From Symsagittifera roscoffensis (taxonomy: Eukaryota > Xenacoelomorpha > Acoela > Convolutidae): a stretch of 64,000 nucleotides of DNA. Every line of letters starts with the position of its first letter. The first letter of the stretch is position 1. Under the pieces are notes generated by a model, which was given only the letters and a program-made list of their open reading frames with translations, did no database searches and was not told where the DNA came from. Positions 11,852-22,704 of this stretch are shown one piece after another. The position numbers were made by a program, and so were the translations under genes. The DNA lies in the NCBI RefSeq assembly GCF_963678635.1, contig NC_087071.1, forward strand, positions 34,217,680 through 34,281,679, given 5' to 3'.

Positions 11852-12673
11852 TCAGATCTTGACTTCAACTCCGTCATTGTAAAGCTTCAGGTTTCGTATT
11901 TTCAGATTACCTGGAAGAACATCGTTGTTGATGAGTTCCCGGCGCTTGGCAAGAAGTTTGGATTCGATCACATGATCGGCTGGAGAAAGCATTCTTGATA
12001 TGTACACAGGGAATGCAAATGACTTCAGATCACTCGACCTGTTGAGCAGTTTTCGAATTGTCCATTCGCTTCGAAACCTCACAAGCAGCGTTCGAGCCCG
12101 TTTGGGAGTCGTATCCGTTGACTGTGGACGCCCCATACGACGTGCAGATACCACGTTTTCGTCGCCTGTTTCGCCAAGGTGCTTTAAGATAGTAATCAGC
12201 TGTTGTTCGTCGTTTGACTGTTTCGCGGAATTGCTCCCATCAGTTTCGGGAATGCCGTTGATTCGCAACTCGAAGGAATGCTCTTTAGTCACTTGAGTGG
12301 CTGCAGGAATCCTTATAGAGTCAAGAGTCTCCTTAACAGCTGATTTGACTATGTTCTCGGAAGGATTCTCACTGGTAGTGAGACACTGTATCGAGGACTG
12401 AAGAGGGGCGATTGCTTCGTTAATAGTGCGGTGAATAAAATCACGGTCTGGTGATTGCTGCTTAACAAGGTGTTCAGCTATAGGTAAACAAGTATCGCAA
12501 ATCCATAAGCAACCTCGGATATCTCCAAGAAGCTTATACATATCATTTGATAAACCAACACAAGTGTCATGGTGCCAGTTGCTGCATCGAGAGCAGAGAA
12601 TTCCTTTTGATTTCACATCTTTTTGACAGCTCCCACAGGGGGCTGTAGTAGTTGAGTTCACACGAGAACGCAT
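11852..12673 (-). CDS. Non-LTR retrotransposon ORF1: PHD-like nucleic-acid-binding protein
   Basis: A 273-residue protein upstream of the RT ORF, presumably forming the RNP with element RNA. Residues about 13-60 carry a Cys/His pattern (CGSCQKD, CSRCSNWHHDTC, CDTC) matching a PHD-type zinc finger, which is common in ORF1 of CR1-like elements. A middle region follows, then a basic segment (RMGRPQ, TLLVRF, PVYISRML) resembling the RRM-like second half of CR1/L1 ORF1 proteins. Chosen start: the ATG at 12673, shortly before the finger. Assignment rests on position and pattern. Confidence 0.87.
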   Translation of the reverse strand: MRSRVNSTTTAPCGSCQKDVKSKGILCSRCSNWHHDTCVGLSNDMYKLLGDIRGCLWICDTCLPIAEHLVKQQSPDRDFIHRTINEAIAPLQSSIQCLTTSENPSENIVKSAVKETLDSIRIPAATQVTKEHSFELRINGIPETDGSNSAKQSNDEQQLITILKHLGETGDENVVSARRMGRPQSTDTTPKRARTLLVRFRSEWTIRKLLNRSSDLKSFAFPVYISRMLSPADHVIESKLLAKRRELINNDVLPGNLKIRNLKLYNDGVEVKI

Positions 12674-12860
12674 TTATAAACGAGTAAGCAAATAACTAAT
12701 GGAACAATCTCACCCGAGAGACGTGATGACTGATGTAACCCCAGAGACGCCAGGGAGAAGTTCCACTGCAGAGGTGACCAGATCCAAAGAGAGCAGAAGC
12801 TGGTAGACCGTGTGAGTAGAAGGCCCGTGTGATCAGCAGTTCCCGACCATTCAGTATATA

Positions 12861-13968
12861 AAACTATTTAATAAGTTTATCACAACAATTAGGCTAAAGA
12901 CTCAAACTGTTTTATATAAACTTTTAGCTTCCTGGTCATGTCCTGAATTGAATTTAATTAACATCTGGATTCATTTTCAGATAATGAGAAGCTAGGAGTT
13001 GAGGGAAAGGGTTGATCCATCTTCGATGGAGATGATGATTTTTATCTTCTGAACAAAAACAATTTAATATAATAAATTGTAGCAGCCCTGAGTTTAGGAG
13101 TGACCTCGTGGTCTGGGGATACTGAAATCCAGCCATGAGCGCACTATTCTTGTATATAATAAAGTTAATTTGAGTGTTTTGACCGAAGCCAGAAGCAGTA
13201 ACGTTTTTGTCGACCCGATGTTAGTAAAACCACCAAAAGAACTGACTTAGGCAGAGACGGTGAAAAGCATGTAGAGCTGTGTTTAGACGCTAGCCAGTCG
13301 TTTTATCCTAGCTGTATCCGTCGATATGTACTTCCAGGCGAATGTTACACAAACTACAAAATTAAAATGTTTTTTTTTTAAATAAGGAAACGCATTACAA
13401 GGCCAAACAGAAAAAGCTCGCGCTGAGTTTTGTTTCAGGCTGTCTCGGGTGGCCAATCATCTACCTGGAACAGTAGATTTCTTCAATCCCACGGGGCTAA
13501 AAAACAGACTCTTGAATTTTATGTGGACCTATCAAATGGCGAAATTCAATGAGGCGAATCCTTGCACATGGATACTGTTTTGTGATTGTCGAAACTGCAG
13601 GGATGTATGGAAGACGTTTTAAGAAGAAATGAACTGGGAGCAGTCCCATCAGAAGTATTTCTGAGAATCCACAACAACAACAACAACAACAACAACAAAC
13701 TGTGCATTCGTTAGGCGCACAATTTTGTGTCAGTATGTTCCTGATTTCCAGAGACAAGTCTCTAAACATGTTAAAATTTTGCTGAGAACGATTGAAGAAA
13801 ATGAAAAAACAAACGGATCTTCCTTGTTTTTAGAATCCGCTTACAATTCACAAAATGCAGTTTGACCTCGTAATGCGAAGTAGTCGTAACTATTGTTTAT
13901 CAGTGGTGACCAAAAAATTGCCTAAGAATGGCCGCTTGGAAGTGTGTACATCTTTGAATGGTCTTTTT
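12861..13968. other. No gene seen; (CAA)n microsatellite
   Basis: Between the retrotransposon and ERGIC2 I see no coding region. A (CAA)n tract of eight or nine units occupies about 13672-13697; it follows GAGAATCC and could be the tail of a decayed retroelement, but no associated ORF is readable. Confidence 0.6.
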
Positions 13969-13971
13969 TAG
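13962..13971 (+). promoter_or_regulatory. Putative trans-splice or 5'UTR acceptor, ERGIC2
   Basis: A pyrimidine run ending TTTTTTAG at 13970-13971 lies only 7 nt before the ERGIC2 start codon. Such a close acceptor fits spliced-leader addition or a 5'UTR intron. The other two genes have the same arrangement. Confidence 0.5.
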
Positions 13972-13978
13972 AGGATAG

Positions 13979-16900
13979 ATGGAAGTGCGACATCGACGTC
14001 CTCGTAAGGAACCTCCAGTGTTCAGTACAGCTCATAATCTCATTGCAAATCTTGATGCTTTCCCGAAAATTGATTCAGATTTTCAGACTAAGTCGAGATC
14101 TGGGGGTGGTTTGGCTCTTTTGACGTTCCTTTTCATCGCAATAATGGTGGTCATAGAGTTGAACTATTTTTTGAGCACACATATAGATTATCAGTATGAA
14201 GTAAATTTCGAGACTGCGCCAAAAGTAGAGCTTAACATTGATATAACAGTAGCCACGCCCTGTCAAATGATCGATGCTGACGTATATGATCATATCAGTC
14301 AAACTTCATTTGCCGGTGATGCATTTCCATCTGAACCGGCACAATTTGAGATGGACGAAACACAAGCTAAATATTACGATTTCTTGAGGCGAAGCCGAGC
14401 ACGGATGTTAAACAGCTCAGTTTCTCTGGAAGAAATCATGTTTGCACAAGTTGAAAGTGAGTCATTTTGCCGTTTCTTGTGTATAAAACGCTTTTGGTAT
14501 AAAACGCTTTCTAGACAAATATAAGCATTCAGGTACAAGGGAGCTTAAATGATAGATGTGTTTTCCAAAAAAAAAATTCCTACGCAGAGTCTGCAGTCAT
14601 TGAAGCGGATTAAGTTAGGACAAAAGAATAATTCTCTACGATTTTTATTTAATTTGACATATGTAACAGTCGTTAGCTTATGTCACATATGAGGCTTAGA
14701 AGAATAGGCCCTATAACCATTGTTTCTAGGGTCAGGGATACTATCTCTTGTGTTTTTGTACCTCATTCTGTCGGAGCCAATTCGGTTCGCTTAAGGCATG
14801 GGACTACAAAATTGTGTTACAGCTTAAAGGTAACTACCAAATTACCCCCCCCCCCCCCCCCACACACACACTAGAAATGAGAAGGTCCCCATGGCTAGGT
14901 CTCTAAGTACCCTAAACACGCGAACGCTGTTAAAAATAGGGTTGGAAACTCAAGTATACCATTAGTTTTTATTGGACAGTGGACCTTTGATCAATTTCGT
15001 ATGAATCAACCTAAACCCTGCCTTATATCAACATAATCGTGTAAAAATACACTCAAGAGATTAAATTCATTACTCACATCTTGACACATATTGACTTGAC
15101 TCTAGACTCAAGTAAATAATGTAACTAAGATAACTCTGGAAGTTTTAAGTAAAAAGTTTTGACTCAAGTAGTTTTGTCTTCTGAACCATTGGGCAGTTGG
15201 ACTCGTCTACCTGCCCAATCAAGGTTCTCTCTTGCCCAGCGATGACACTCTCGTATGAATTCGCGATGTTTTCTGTCGGGAACAAGACAGCTTTACTCGA
15301 TTTGGTGATTTCAGTAAAATTGCGAATAGCAAATTTACTCCAGCACAATTTTTATCAACTTTCCCGCAATTGTGATTCGGATCTTCTGATCAAATTGACT
15401 TCTCATTTCAATTGTCGCAATAAACTTGAGCATGTCATGGTCAATTCGAATTTTTCAAAATTTACAGTTTCCCCCAAAATCAAGGTCAAACTTCCGAATA
15501 TGAGCGACTGGCACAATAATAATAATAATGAAAGTAATGACAATAATAATATTACTTAAAATAATAATGATAAGAATAATAGCAAAGGTTTCAGGACTAT
15601 AAACCAGGGGTTCGTATATAACCCAGTATTCAAAAAGTTGTAAGTTCATGTTTCAGTGTGTGAAAGTAAGTTCCTTTACGCCTCTAAAGTTAGTACATCC
15701 ACTGAAAATTCGCCAAGTGCATTTATCTGATTAATTGTAAATGAATTTGAAGAATGTTTTGAAAATTTCCAGCAGTTTAGTCTTGCAGTCTGGGTCAAAG
15801 AGGATTTCTTATTTGAATATTTGGTTGATGGAGGGTTTCGTTCTCGATATGTACAGCGCTTCAAGGGCTAGCAGTCTAAAATCTTTGTTACATTAGTCCA
15901 GAACAGTTGGAAATGTTAATTAAAAGGCGCTCTTCCGTCATACGGCGGTCCGTGTACAGGTTTGATAGGGCCATACCATCGCGAAATAAATGCTTCAGCG
16001 ATCAATGTGAGAGTATTGCAGTCAGTGTTTATAGCATCTAGTGACTTCTGAAGTAGAATTGCCCTCCTCGATTTTTGCACTAAACGAATTGTCAATGCTA
16101 TTGGTGCTTTTCAGTTTTTATACCTTTGAATGCATAGAGTCTTGGTGCTTTTAGAATTTTGGTGCAGATAGTTTTTATTGTGTCGCGGTATGATTGATTT
16201 CTTTTTTCGCTGCTTTGTGCTAGCTTCTGAATTGTTTTAGTGGAGCCTGGCGCTGCTCCGGAACATGCAAAAAGATTTCGTTGGTATTTGAGGGTATTCA
16301 CGCTGTCGTGATATTTGTAAGCGTCGGGTATGGTTTTTGGGACCGATTTAGCCCGAGAGTTGAAAGTCTTCAAATTGAGAAAGGTTCGGCTAGAGCGGCT
16401 TCCCCAGAGTTATTAGCCTTGATGTCAAGTCTAGCGTCATCTTCAGTAATGGTTGTCTTGTTATCAAAGCGTTCGCCTTCCAGCGATAAAAGATTTGGTT
16501 GGCTCTATATCAAAATCATGGCAGACTCCGCCTAGGACAATGAAATTTTCGTTTGATTAGGGTTAGGTTGACAAGAAAGCATATATCCAGCTCTCAATTA
16601 ACTATGATCTACTTGCAAGCGCTCACCTTGCGAATTGCAGGGCACATGCGATTTGACCCGGCTATTCATAAAAATTTCTTATTTGCTTAATCGCTGACCC
16701 GGTTTGACCAAAAATGCAATCAGACAACTTTCAATAATGGAAAAATGCAAGTCATACAATTTTCATGCGTTTCCTTAAGGCCTATGAGTAAAGATTTTCA
16801 TGTATAAGAACTTGTATAAATAGAATTTTTCCAAAAACCAAAAATTTTTTGGGGATGTGTTCGTAACCGAGTACAAGTGGCAAAGACCTTGGTTACTCAA

Positions 16901-19888
16901 AAGTAGACTTACCAAAGTTTAGAAAGTCTCGCAATCACAATTTATCGGAAACGGCCTGAATTGTCTTAGTTTTGTCATCAAAAAATGATATAATGAAAAC
17001 AAATTTGGCCAAAAATTTTCAGAGGTGATGTTATCGGAGAGAGTTGAGTGAGATATCTTTTTAAAGCCCTTTCAGTAATAATTCGAACGACAGTACAAAA
17101 ATTTTCAAAAATTTTCCCGGAGTCAAGAAAAACCGGTTTGAAATTTTTGAGTTTGTCTAATTGTTTTTTTTAGTTAACCAGCCAGAGGCCTAATCCGAAG
17201 CTTAATAGTTTTAAGTTAAGTAAACTATGGCTATCTTACAAGATTCCATCTTCTAAATTGCAGCGCACACGCGATTTGTACCATCAATCTCATGATTGCT
17301 GGGTACCATCACTACCGGATTGCCACAAGCTAAAGCTAGTTTAATGCCAATGCCTTTTAGAGCTATTTTTTGTCGTTTTCTTGCTTGCGTTTGTTCTTGC
17401 TTGCTTTACCTCTGTATTTAAAGCGCCTTCATTAAAGGATGTGTTTATCTAATGATACAACAAGAAGAAAGCAATCTGAAGGTCCGTTGGGTGAATCGTG
17501 GAGTCGGCTAAATATTTTTGTTTTTCACTGCTTATTTTTATAACTTTTTTTTAAAAACGTTTTTTTTGAGGTTTTCTTTTTTTGTTTGCGTTTGCGAAAT
17601 GCGTTTTTGCCTCTGCGTTGAGCATTGGTTTGTTCTGATAAAAAACTGACGAAGAAATGCTAAATTGCTTTTGGTTTGTTCCTGAATAGCTTCTTTATAA
17701 TGAATAACTTTCGAAAGGCTTGGGCAATGCCCGACTAGTTCAGGTTGAGATGTCACATTTCACTGACACGTCAATGCAGTTAAGAATTGTCTTGTTTTTG
17801 TTTGATTAACTGCCACCATACATCAACTAATGTATAACCTAGCAAACCTAGTTAAATTGTCGCCTTTTTTATTTTTTTTGTTTGGAGGCTGTGGCTGTGT
17901 CAAAGTCCGTTGAGCTCTAACGCAGAAAGATGTTTCATCGGATATTTTTCCCCAAAATTCCGGGGGTTTGAAAAAGCCAATTTTGGATAATAATATGCCC
18001 TATTGAACTCACTATTGAAAATGTCTTTAAATACGTAGAGGGGGCGGTGAATCAATCCGACGCAGAAATCATTCCTAATAGAAGTGAGTACAGAAGTTAC
18101 TAGATAAATAAATATCTTTGAATATTATACATAGATTATAAGAGGAATCTGAGAAATGGCTTAAAATTTATTGATGTAGTTGAATTTTTCGTTAGTTACA
18201 CTCTCAGATATGAGCAAGTTTCTCTTTAATTTGCTGGAATGCATCAAGTGCACCTTCGCCTTACTAGTAATATTTAATAGGGGAGCGGTGGTGAAGTGGT
18301 TACGTATCCGCCTCTCAATCGAAAGGTCGGATGTTCGAGGCCCACCATGATCCGCGCTCGTAGCTAGAGGGTGAAGCAACATTACCCAGCCTAGAAAAAT
18401 AACCAAAAAAATTGCATGTAGCTCTTAAACAGGTGCACAACAGCGGTTCGCCGTGATGAGCTGCACAGATCTTGTGTTGGTCCTTTCCCCCGTGAATAAA
18501 GGGTCTTAATTTGATACTTTTGACAGAACGAGTTTGTAGTCAAATCGACTGTTTAGCTGGTGGGGATATGTACCAGTTACAAATTATTTTATTTTTAGGA
18601 GGGAAAGACTTCTCAAGCTCAATCACAATGTCGGATTTATCAGAAAAAAAGGAAGAGGGAGAGGATTTTAAGGCGTGTCGCTTTAATGGGTCAATTTTAG
18701 TCAATAGACATGCTGGAACTCTTCATATAATATCTGGGAAGCAAATTAATCTGGGAATTGGAGGGAGTTTCCACGCTCATATTCAAATGCCAGGTTTGTT
18801 TTTCCAAATTTTGTTTCACTTTAATTATTTCGAATATAACGTACCAAAAATTCGTTATATTTGTGCTATTAAGATTTCTTTCACTGAGTGGTCTGGGCGT
18901 GAAAGTTTTTTCTTATACATTGTCTTTTTTTGAACATAAATAGTTTTTTCTTATGCATTGTACTGCTGATCAGAATATACGGGTTTTAAGGTAAGCGCTA
19001 GTCGTCGCCCAAATTAAATAAATTATTACACTTTTTTATACGTTATTCTATCATATATGCAAGCGAAGTTTATTCTAGTTTTTTTTGGAAAAGAAAAATT
19101 AAAGAACATTTGGCACGAATAAATTCCATCTTTCAGGTGCTGGCAAGTACAATTTCTCACACCGAATCGACCATTTGTCCTTCGGAGCGGTGAAAGTGCC
19201 TATGATTGGAGCATTGGACAGCGAGTTGAAAATAACCGAGCATGAGAATCAAGAGTATCAGTATAGGATGACAGTTGTTCCTGTGGGCATTGAGACTTTT
19301 AAGAATAAGATAACGACTTATAGGTTCAGGTTAGTATGTTTGTTTCTTTTTGTGGGTCTTGTTAACTATCATCCTTTCTGGGGTATCTAGATTCTGTAAC
19401 AATTTGAAGAACAAAATTAACGATTTAGATTATGCGAACTTTGCACCTTGTGAACATTTGCACCTTGTAATAATTTTATGACAAAGTTCATTTTTTTCGT
19501 TTTTCAAACTTTCTTCGAACGAGCGAGCTGCAGTTGAAGAGCGTTCTGTTTGAACTAATCAACAAATATCAATTATATGTTGGTTCGCATATTATTTTTT
19601 AAAGTCGAAGATCTAATAGTTTGGACAGTAATTTGATCAGATTTCTGTTTTAGTGTTACCGAGAAAGAGAAAATCATCGACCATTCTCACGGAACACACG
19701 GCCAATCAGGGATATTCTTCAAGTACGATTTCGCATCTCTTAAAATCATAGCCAAGGAAAAACGGAAACCTTTAGTGCAATTTCTAGTCAGAATAGTTGG
19801 AATAATTGGCGGTGCTTTCTCATTGTCAAGTTTCTTTTTTTTCGCTTATGATTTTATTACTTGTAAAGGTCGAGTGGAGGAAAGTTGA
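13979..19888 (+). CDS. ERGIC2: ERGIC2/Erv41-type cargo receptor, 4 exons
   Basis: Exons 13979-14456, 18599-18793, 19137-19329 and 19654-19888 join in frame to about 366 residues, close to the family's usual ~375. The protein cycles between ER, ERGIC and cis-Golgi with ERGIC3/Erv46 as a cargo receptor. The cytosolic N-terminus has the family LDAFPKI motif (residues 25-31); a first membrane segment is at about 45-66. The lumenal domain carries EVNFETAPKVELNIDITVA, an NSS glycosylation site near residue 136, ACRFNGSILVNRHAGTLHI and YNFSHRIDHLSFG, and SGIFFKYD near the end. A second membrane segment is at about 330-355, followed by an unusually short tail (CKGRVEES), so sorting signals expected there may differ. 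Donors are GTGAGT, GTTTGT and GTTAGT; phases agree at each join. The family is clear; orthology to ERGIC2 over ERGIC3 rests on length and these motifs. Confidence 0.92.
15515..15880 (-). mobile_element. Antisense non-LTR remnant, 3' end
   Basis: An (ATT)n-rich tail (about 15518-15570) is followed on the minus-strand upstream side by sequence matching 42840-43140 in order: the GGTTCGTATATAAC block, a GTAAGTT(T)CC block, CGCCAAGTGCA, and a segment encoding a degenerate DPxCKxxLL motif. The other copy preserves recognisable C-terminal reverse-transcriptase sequence, which identifies the family. Minus-strand sequence from 15880 to about 16550 keeps a 91-codon ORF (16373-16098) of unknown origin and may be more of the element. 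Confidence 0.6.
18275..18525 (+). mobile_element. tRNA-derived SINE
   Basis: A tRNA-like head with pol III box A (TGGTGAAGTGG, 18289-18299) and box B (TGTTCGAGGCC, 18332-18342) at the normal spacing, followed by about 170 bp unrelated to tRNA (GTGCACAACAGCGG through GAATAAAGGGTC). The head does not close a good acceptor stem and box B is imperfect, so I call it a SINE rather than a working tRNA gene. Confidence 0.72.
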
Positions 19889-19899
19889 TTTCTGTTTCG

Positions 19900-19905
19900 A
19901 ATAAA
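19900..19905 (+). terminator. Possible polyadenylation signal, ERGIC2
   Basis: AATAAA beginning 12 nt after the ERGIC2 stop codon. Used alone it would give a 3'UTR of only about 30 nt, short but consistent with compact-UTR genomes. Confidence 0.4.
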
Positions 19906-19947
19906 AGGACTATTCTGTTAGTTAGTGGATTTCTATAAGATAAAAAA

Positions 19948-20022
19948 ATAATCTTATGGCATCAGTTTTTGGCGACTAATCTTATGGCATCAGTTTTTGG
20001 CGACTAATCTTATGGCGACCAG
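19948..20022. repeat. Short tandem duplication, ~30 bp
   Basis: The phrase AATCTTATGGCATCAG with its GTTTTTGGCGACT continuation is repeated immediately, and a third partial copy (TCTTATGGCGACC) follows. It lies just downstream of ERGIC2 and has no visible function. Confidence 0.85.
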
Positions 20023-22670
20023 CACTAATAGGTTTCTAAAGGTTTCTCGTGCTTATAGATACTAATTTTGAAGGCAAGCGCGCGTAGAAAAACTGTCAAT
20101 TTATGGTTAAAAAAATCCCAGAAATGGCATTTTTGACTTGCTTGTACTGAGAGCGCTCGGAAACTAATTTGGTCAACCTCAAAAAAAAGGTCGACAGATT
20201 TTTGATAATCTGTCCCCCTCGAGAAACTCCTAGATTCACCCCTGGTTTAGAGGTGTTCTGGTTGATAGTTTATTGAAGGGCAAAAGGTTAACTGCGATGG
20301 TAGGGATCAGAATAGTCCAAGCTAAGCTAAAGGAAAAATAACTTCTAGAAGTGATCACGAGTCTGACAATCAGGTCACTAGAGGCTTGATTTGGGGTTCT
20401 GCTCTGCAGTATAAATTAATTGTCATTTATTAATATTTCATTTTTAGTTAATGTTGTTATAAGTTTTTGCTTCAAATAATTTTTACTATTGCGATGAAAA
20501 TATGATTCACAGAAAGAAGTATGGAATCAGTTTCATGCCCTTGTAAATAGCAAAGTTTCCCGAAGGGTGCTATAAATAAATTTTACGTGTCAAAATTCAA
20601 TTGGTTATATGTTCATGTTGCTTCAATTTGAGCTCAGCAGATAATTAGAGGATCGAAGAGTTTAAGGAATGTTCAACTTTTAGCTTCTGACAATATTATG
20701 TACTTTTTCACGAGTTCTCTAACATTTTTGTACGAGGGCTCCGGAAATATACCAAGATTGTAAAAAAGAGAGTTACTTTCTTGTTTTTACCCGCTATTAT
20801 TGTTTCGAATTTTGAAGAAATTAACCGAGTGTTTATGCTCGTGGGTCGACCACAAAATCTTCTTTTCGGGGTCGACCTCTTTTCAGTCTTTTTTTTTCGA
20901 ACCGATTTAAAAACTCAAGAAATCAAGAGAATTTAAAAGTGTCAATGAACGATGTGATTTTTCAATTGTTAAGGTTCCGTGGTTTCTTTTTCTTTCAGGA
21001 AAATTTTTTTCATTTTGCTCACGTTCAAAATTGATTTTTTTTGTGGTTTGACTTTTTATTTCTTTTAAAGTGCAATTCAATGCATTTGCTGAAAGGAAGG
21101 TAAGCTACGTTCTCCAAAATCAAATGTGAAAATGGCGCGAAATAACATGAATTTTTTTAAGTTTCAAAAATGTTCTTTAATAATCAGAACTCCAAGAGGA
21201 GTAAACAAAAGTTTTAGTTGAACCAGTTTTCTCTAATTGAGTTAGGTTCATGAAGAAAGTGTCAATCATAAAATATTTATGATTTTCAAAATGCTTTCCT
21301 GTGAGTTTTTTTCTATAAATTTAAGTTGGAAACATTCAAAAAAATTCATCATTTTTTCAGTCATTTTGTTTAATTGATTTTTTCTAATATCTGTTGGTTA
21401 TACACCAATTTGCATATCCCATTGAAACTATATACTAGTTTACTAAATTGTAGCCTCAAAGATGCAGTGGTGCTTAATAAAAATTTTACAAACCTTCTTA
21501 AATATCGATCACACGCATTTAATGAAAAAGAATGAAGGAAGAGTTTGTTTCTCTAACTTATCGTTCACTAAGATTATGTAACTTTAGATAATTAGACTTG
21601 GAGAGGACAGCGGGATACTAGGATGCCCAAGCCTCTGCCCTAAAAGGTTATAAGTTCTTTTGAAAGTGAACAGAATTTTAAAAATCAATGAACAAAAACG
21701 TGTCTTTTCCAGAACGAAAATCTTTTTCATCATGCAATCGTAACTTCCAAAAATGCAAAGCGGGCAGCAAGTGGTAATATTTTTTATCATGCTACAGCAG
21801 TAGTCCTATAAAAACAGAAAGGTTTTTTAAACTAAACATGAGAGAAAGTTTTTTTAGTAAGGTTACCAACAAATTGTTACCACTAGTAACAAATCAAACC
21901 ATCCCTTATGTTTGTGATTACTAATTACCACGTTACGCATCAGCAGAAAAGTAAATAGTGAACAATCAGATGATTTTTTTTTGCTGAGAGATATAACAAG
22001 GTTCAAGATATTGACTTCCTGAATTCAAATGATGAAAAGTTTTGGATGTTTGAAAGTCGGCCAAATTGCTGAACTAATCTATGATGCTCAGCGCGTAAGC
22101 GCGTATTTTTAAGCTTGGTTAATAATCTTAAATTATCTTCTAATAATCTTAAATAGTCTCAAACCAATCATATATTGTTCTAGAAATTCAAAGAGATTAA
22201 AGGGCATCTATTTTTTTTCTTTGAAATTCGAAATTTGAAAGTTTTTTTTTCAGTGTTTTTTTTTGTTTACTTGCGTTCATTACTCTTTTCTAACTGTCTG
22301 TTGGCTATGTTTTCTGAGACAATTTAAGATCAATTGGAATTTTCAGAGCTTTTGATAGGGCTGTCTGGATACTAATGTTAGTCCATTCGTTTATGTTTAA
22401 TTGGCCGCAATTAGGTAAAAGTATTCGCTGTTGGTCTATGGATCAATTAGGCTTGAAATTTTTTGACATAAGCAGGAAATGCTGGTTGTACTGCCATTTT
22501 GTCAATAGAAACAACCATCATGACCTGTAAAATTTAGGCGAAATTCAGCAACAACTTAAAACTGAAACAAATGTTTTTTTTTGGAAATTATTCAGCTTTT
22601 TTTGATTGAATTGGATTTCATGTTTCAAAAAAGTAATAAAAACTGTTTGTGGCGATTTAACTATTTTTTT
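20023..22670. other. ERGIC2-UBR7 intergenic, MITE fragments
   Basis: No gene seen. About 20990-21300 matches the internal part of the AAGAGTAATGAACG-type MITE family (AGTGCAATTCAATGC, CCAGTTTTCTCTAATTG, GTGTCAATCATAAA). About 22165-22290 is the right end of another copy, ending in GCGTTCATTACTCTTTTC. The rest is A+T-rich without recognisable content. Confidence 0.6.
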
Positions 22671-22671
22671 G

Positions 22672-22681
22672 TTAGTTTTAG
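22672..22681 (+). promoter_or_regulatory. Putative trans-splice or 5'UTR acceptor, UBR7
   Basis: TTAGTTTTAG, preceded by a T7 run, ends 23 nt before the UBR7 ATG at 22705. Same arrangement as the other two genes here. Confidence 0.45.
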
Positions 22682-22704
22682 AGGTTTGTTTTGTGTTGAT
22701 AAAC

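Larger units (their letters stand above)
8821..12860 (-). mobile_element. CR1-like non-LTR retrotransposon, ORFs intact
   Basis: The element reads right to left: a presumed 5'UTR (right edge uncertain, about 12700-12860), ORF1 (12673-11852), 30 nt of spacer, ORF2 (11821-8987), a short 3'UTR with an AATAAA-type signal, then a tail of ten perfect trinucleotide units (8821-8850; GTA on the + strand). ORF1 with a PHD-like zinc finger, ORF2 with apurinic-type endonuclease plus reverse transcriptase, no RNase H, and a microsatellite tail are the plan of the CR1/L2/Jockey superfamily. Both frames are open over their full length, implying recent insertion. I could not find a convincing target-site duplication. 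Confidence 0.9.
14457..18598 (+). other. ERGIC2 intron 1, 4.1 kb, repeat-bearing
   Basis: A single large intron, while the gene's other two are about 340 and 324 bp. It contains a poly-C/(CA)n tract (about 14847-14870), a dispersed repeat shared with 8180-8410, an antisense retrotransposon remnant and a tRNA-derived SINE. From about 16560 to 18270 I recognise nothing. Confidence 0.8.
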
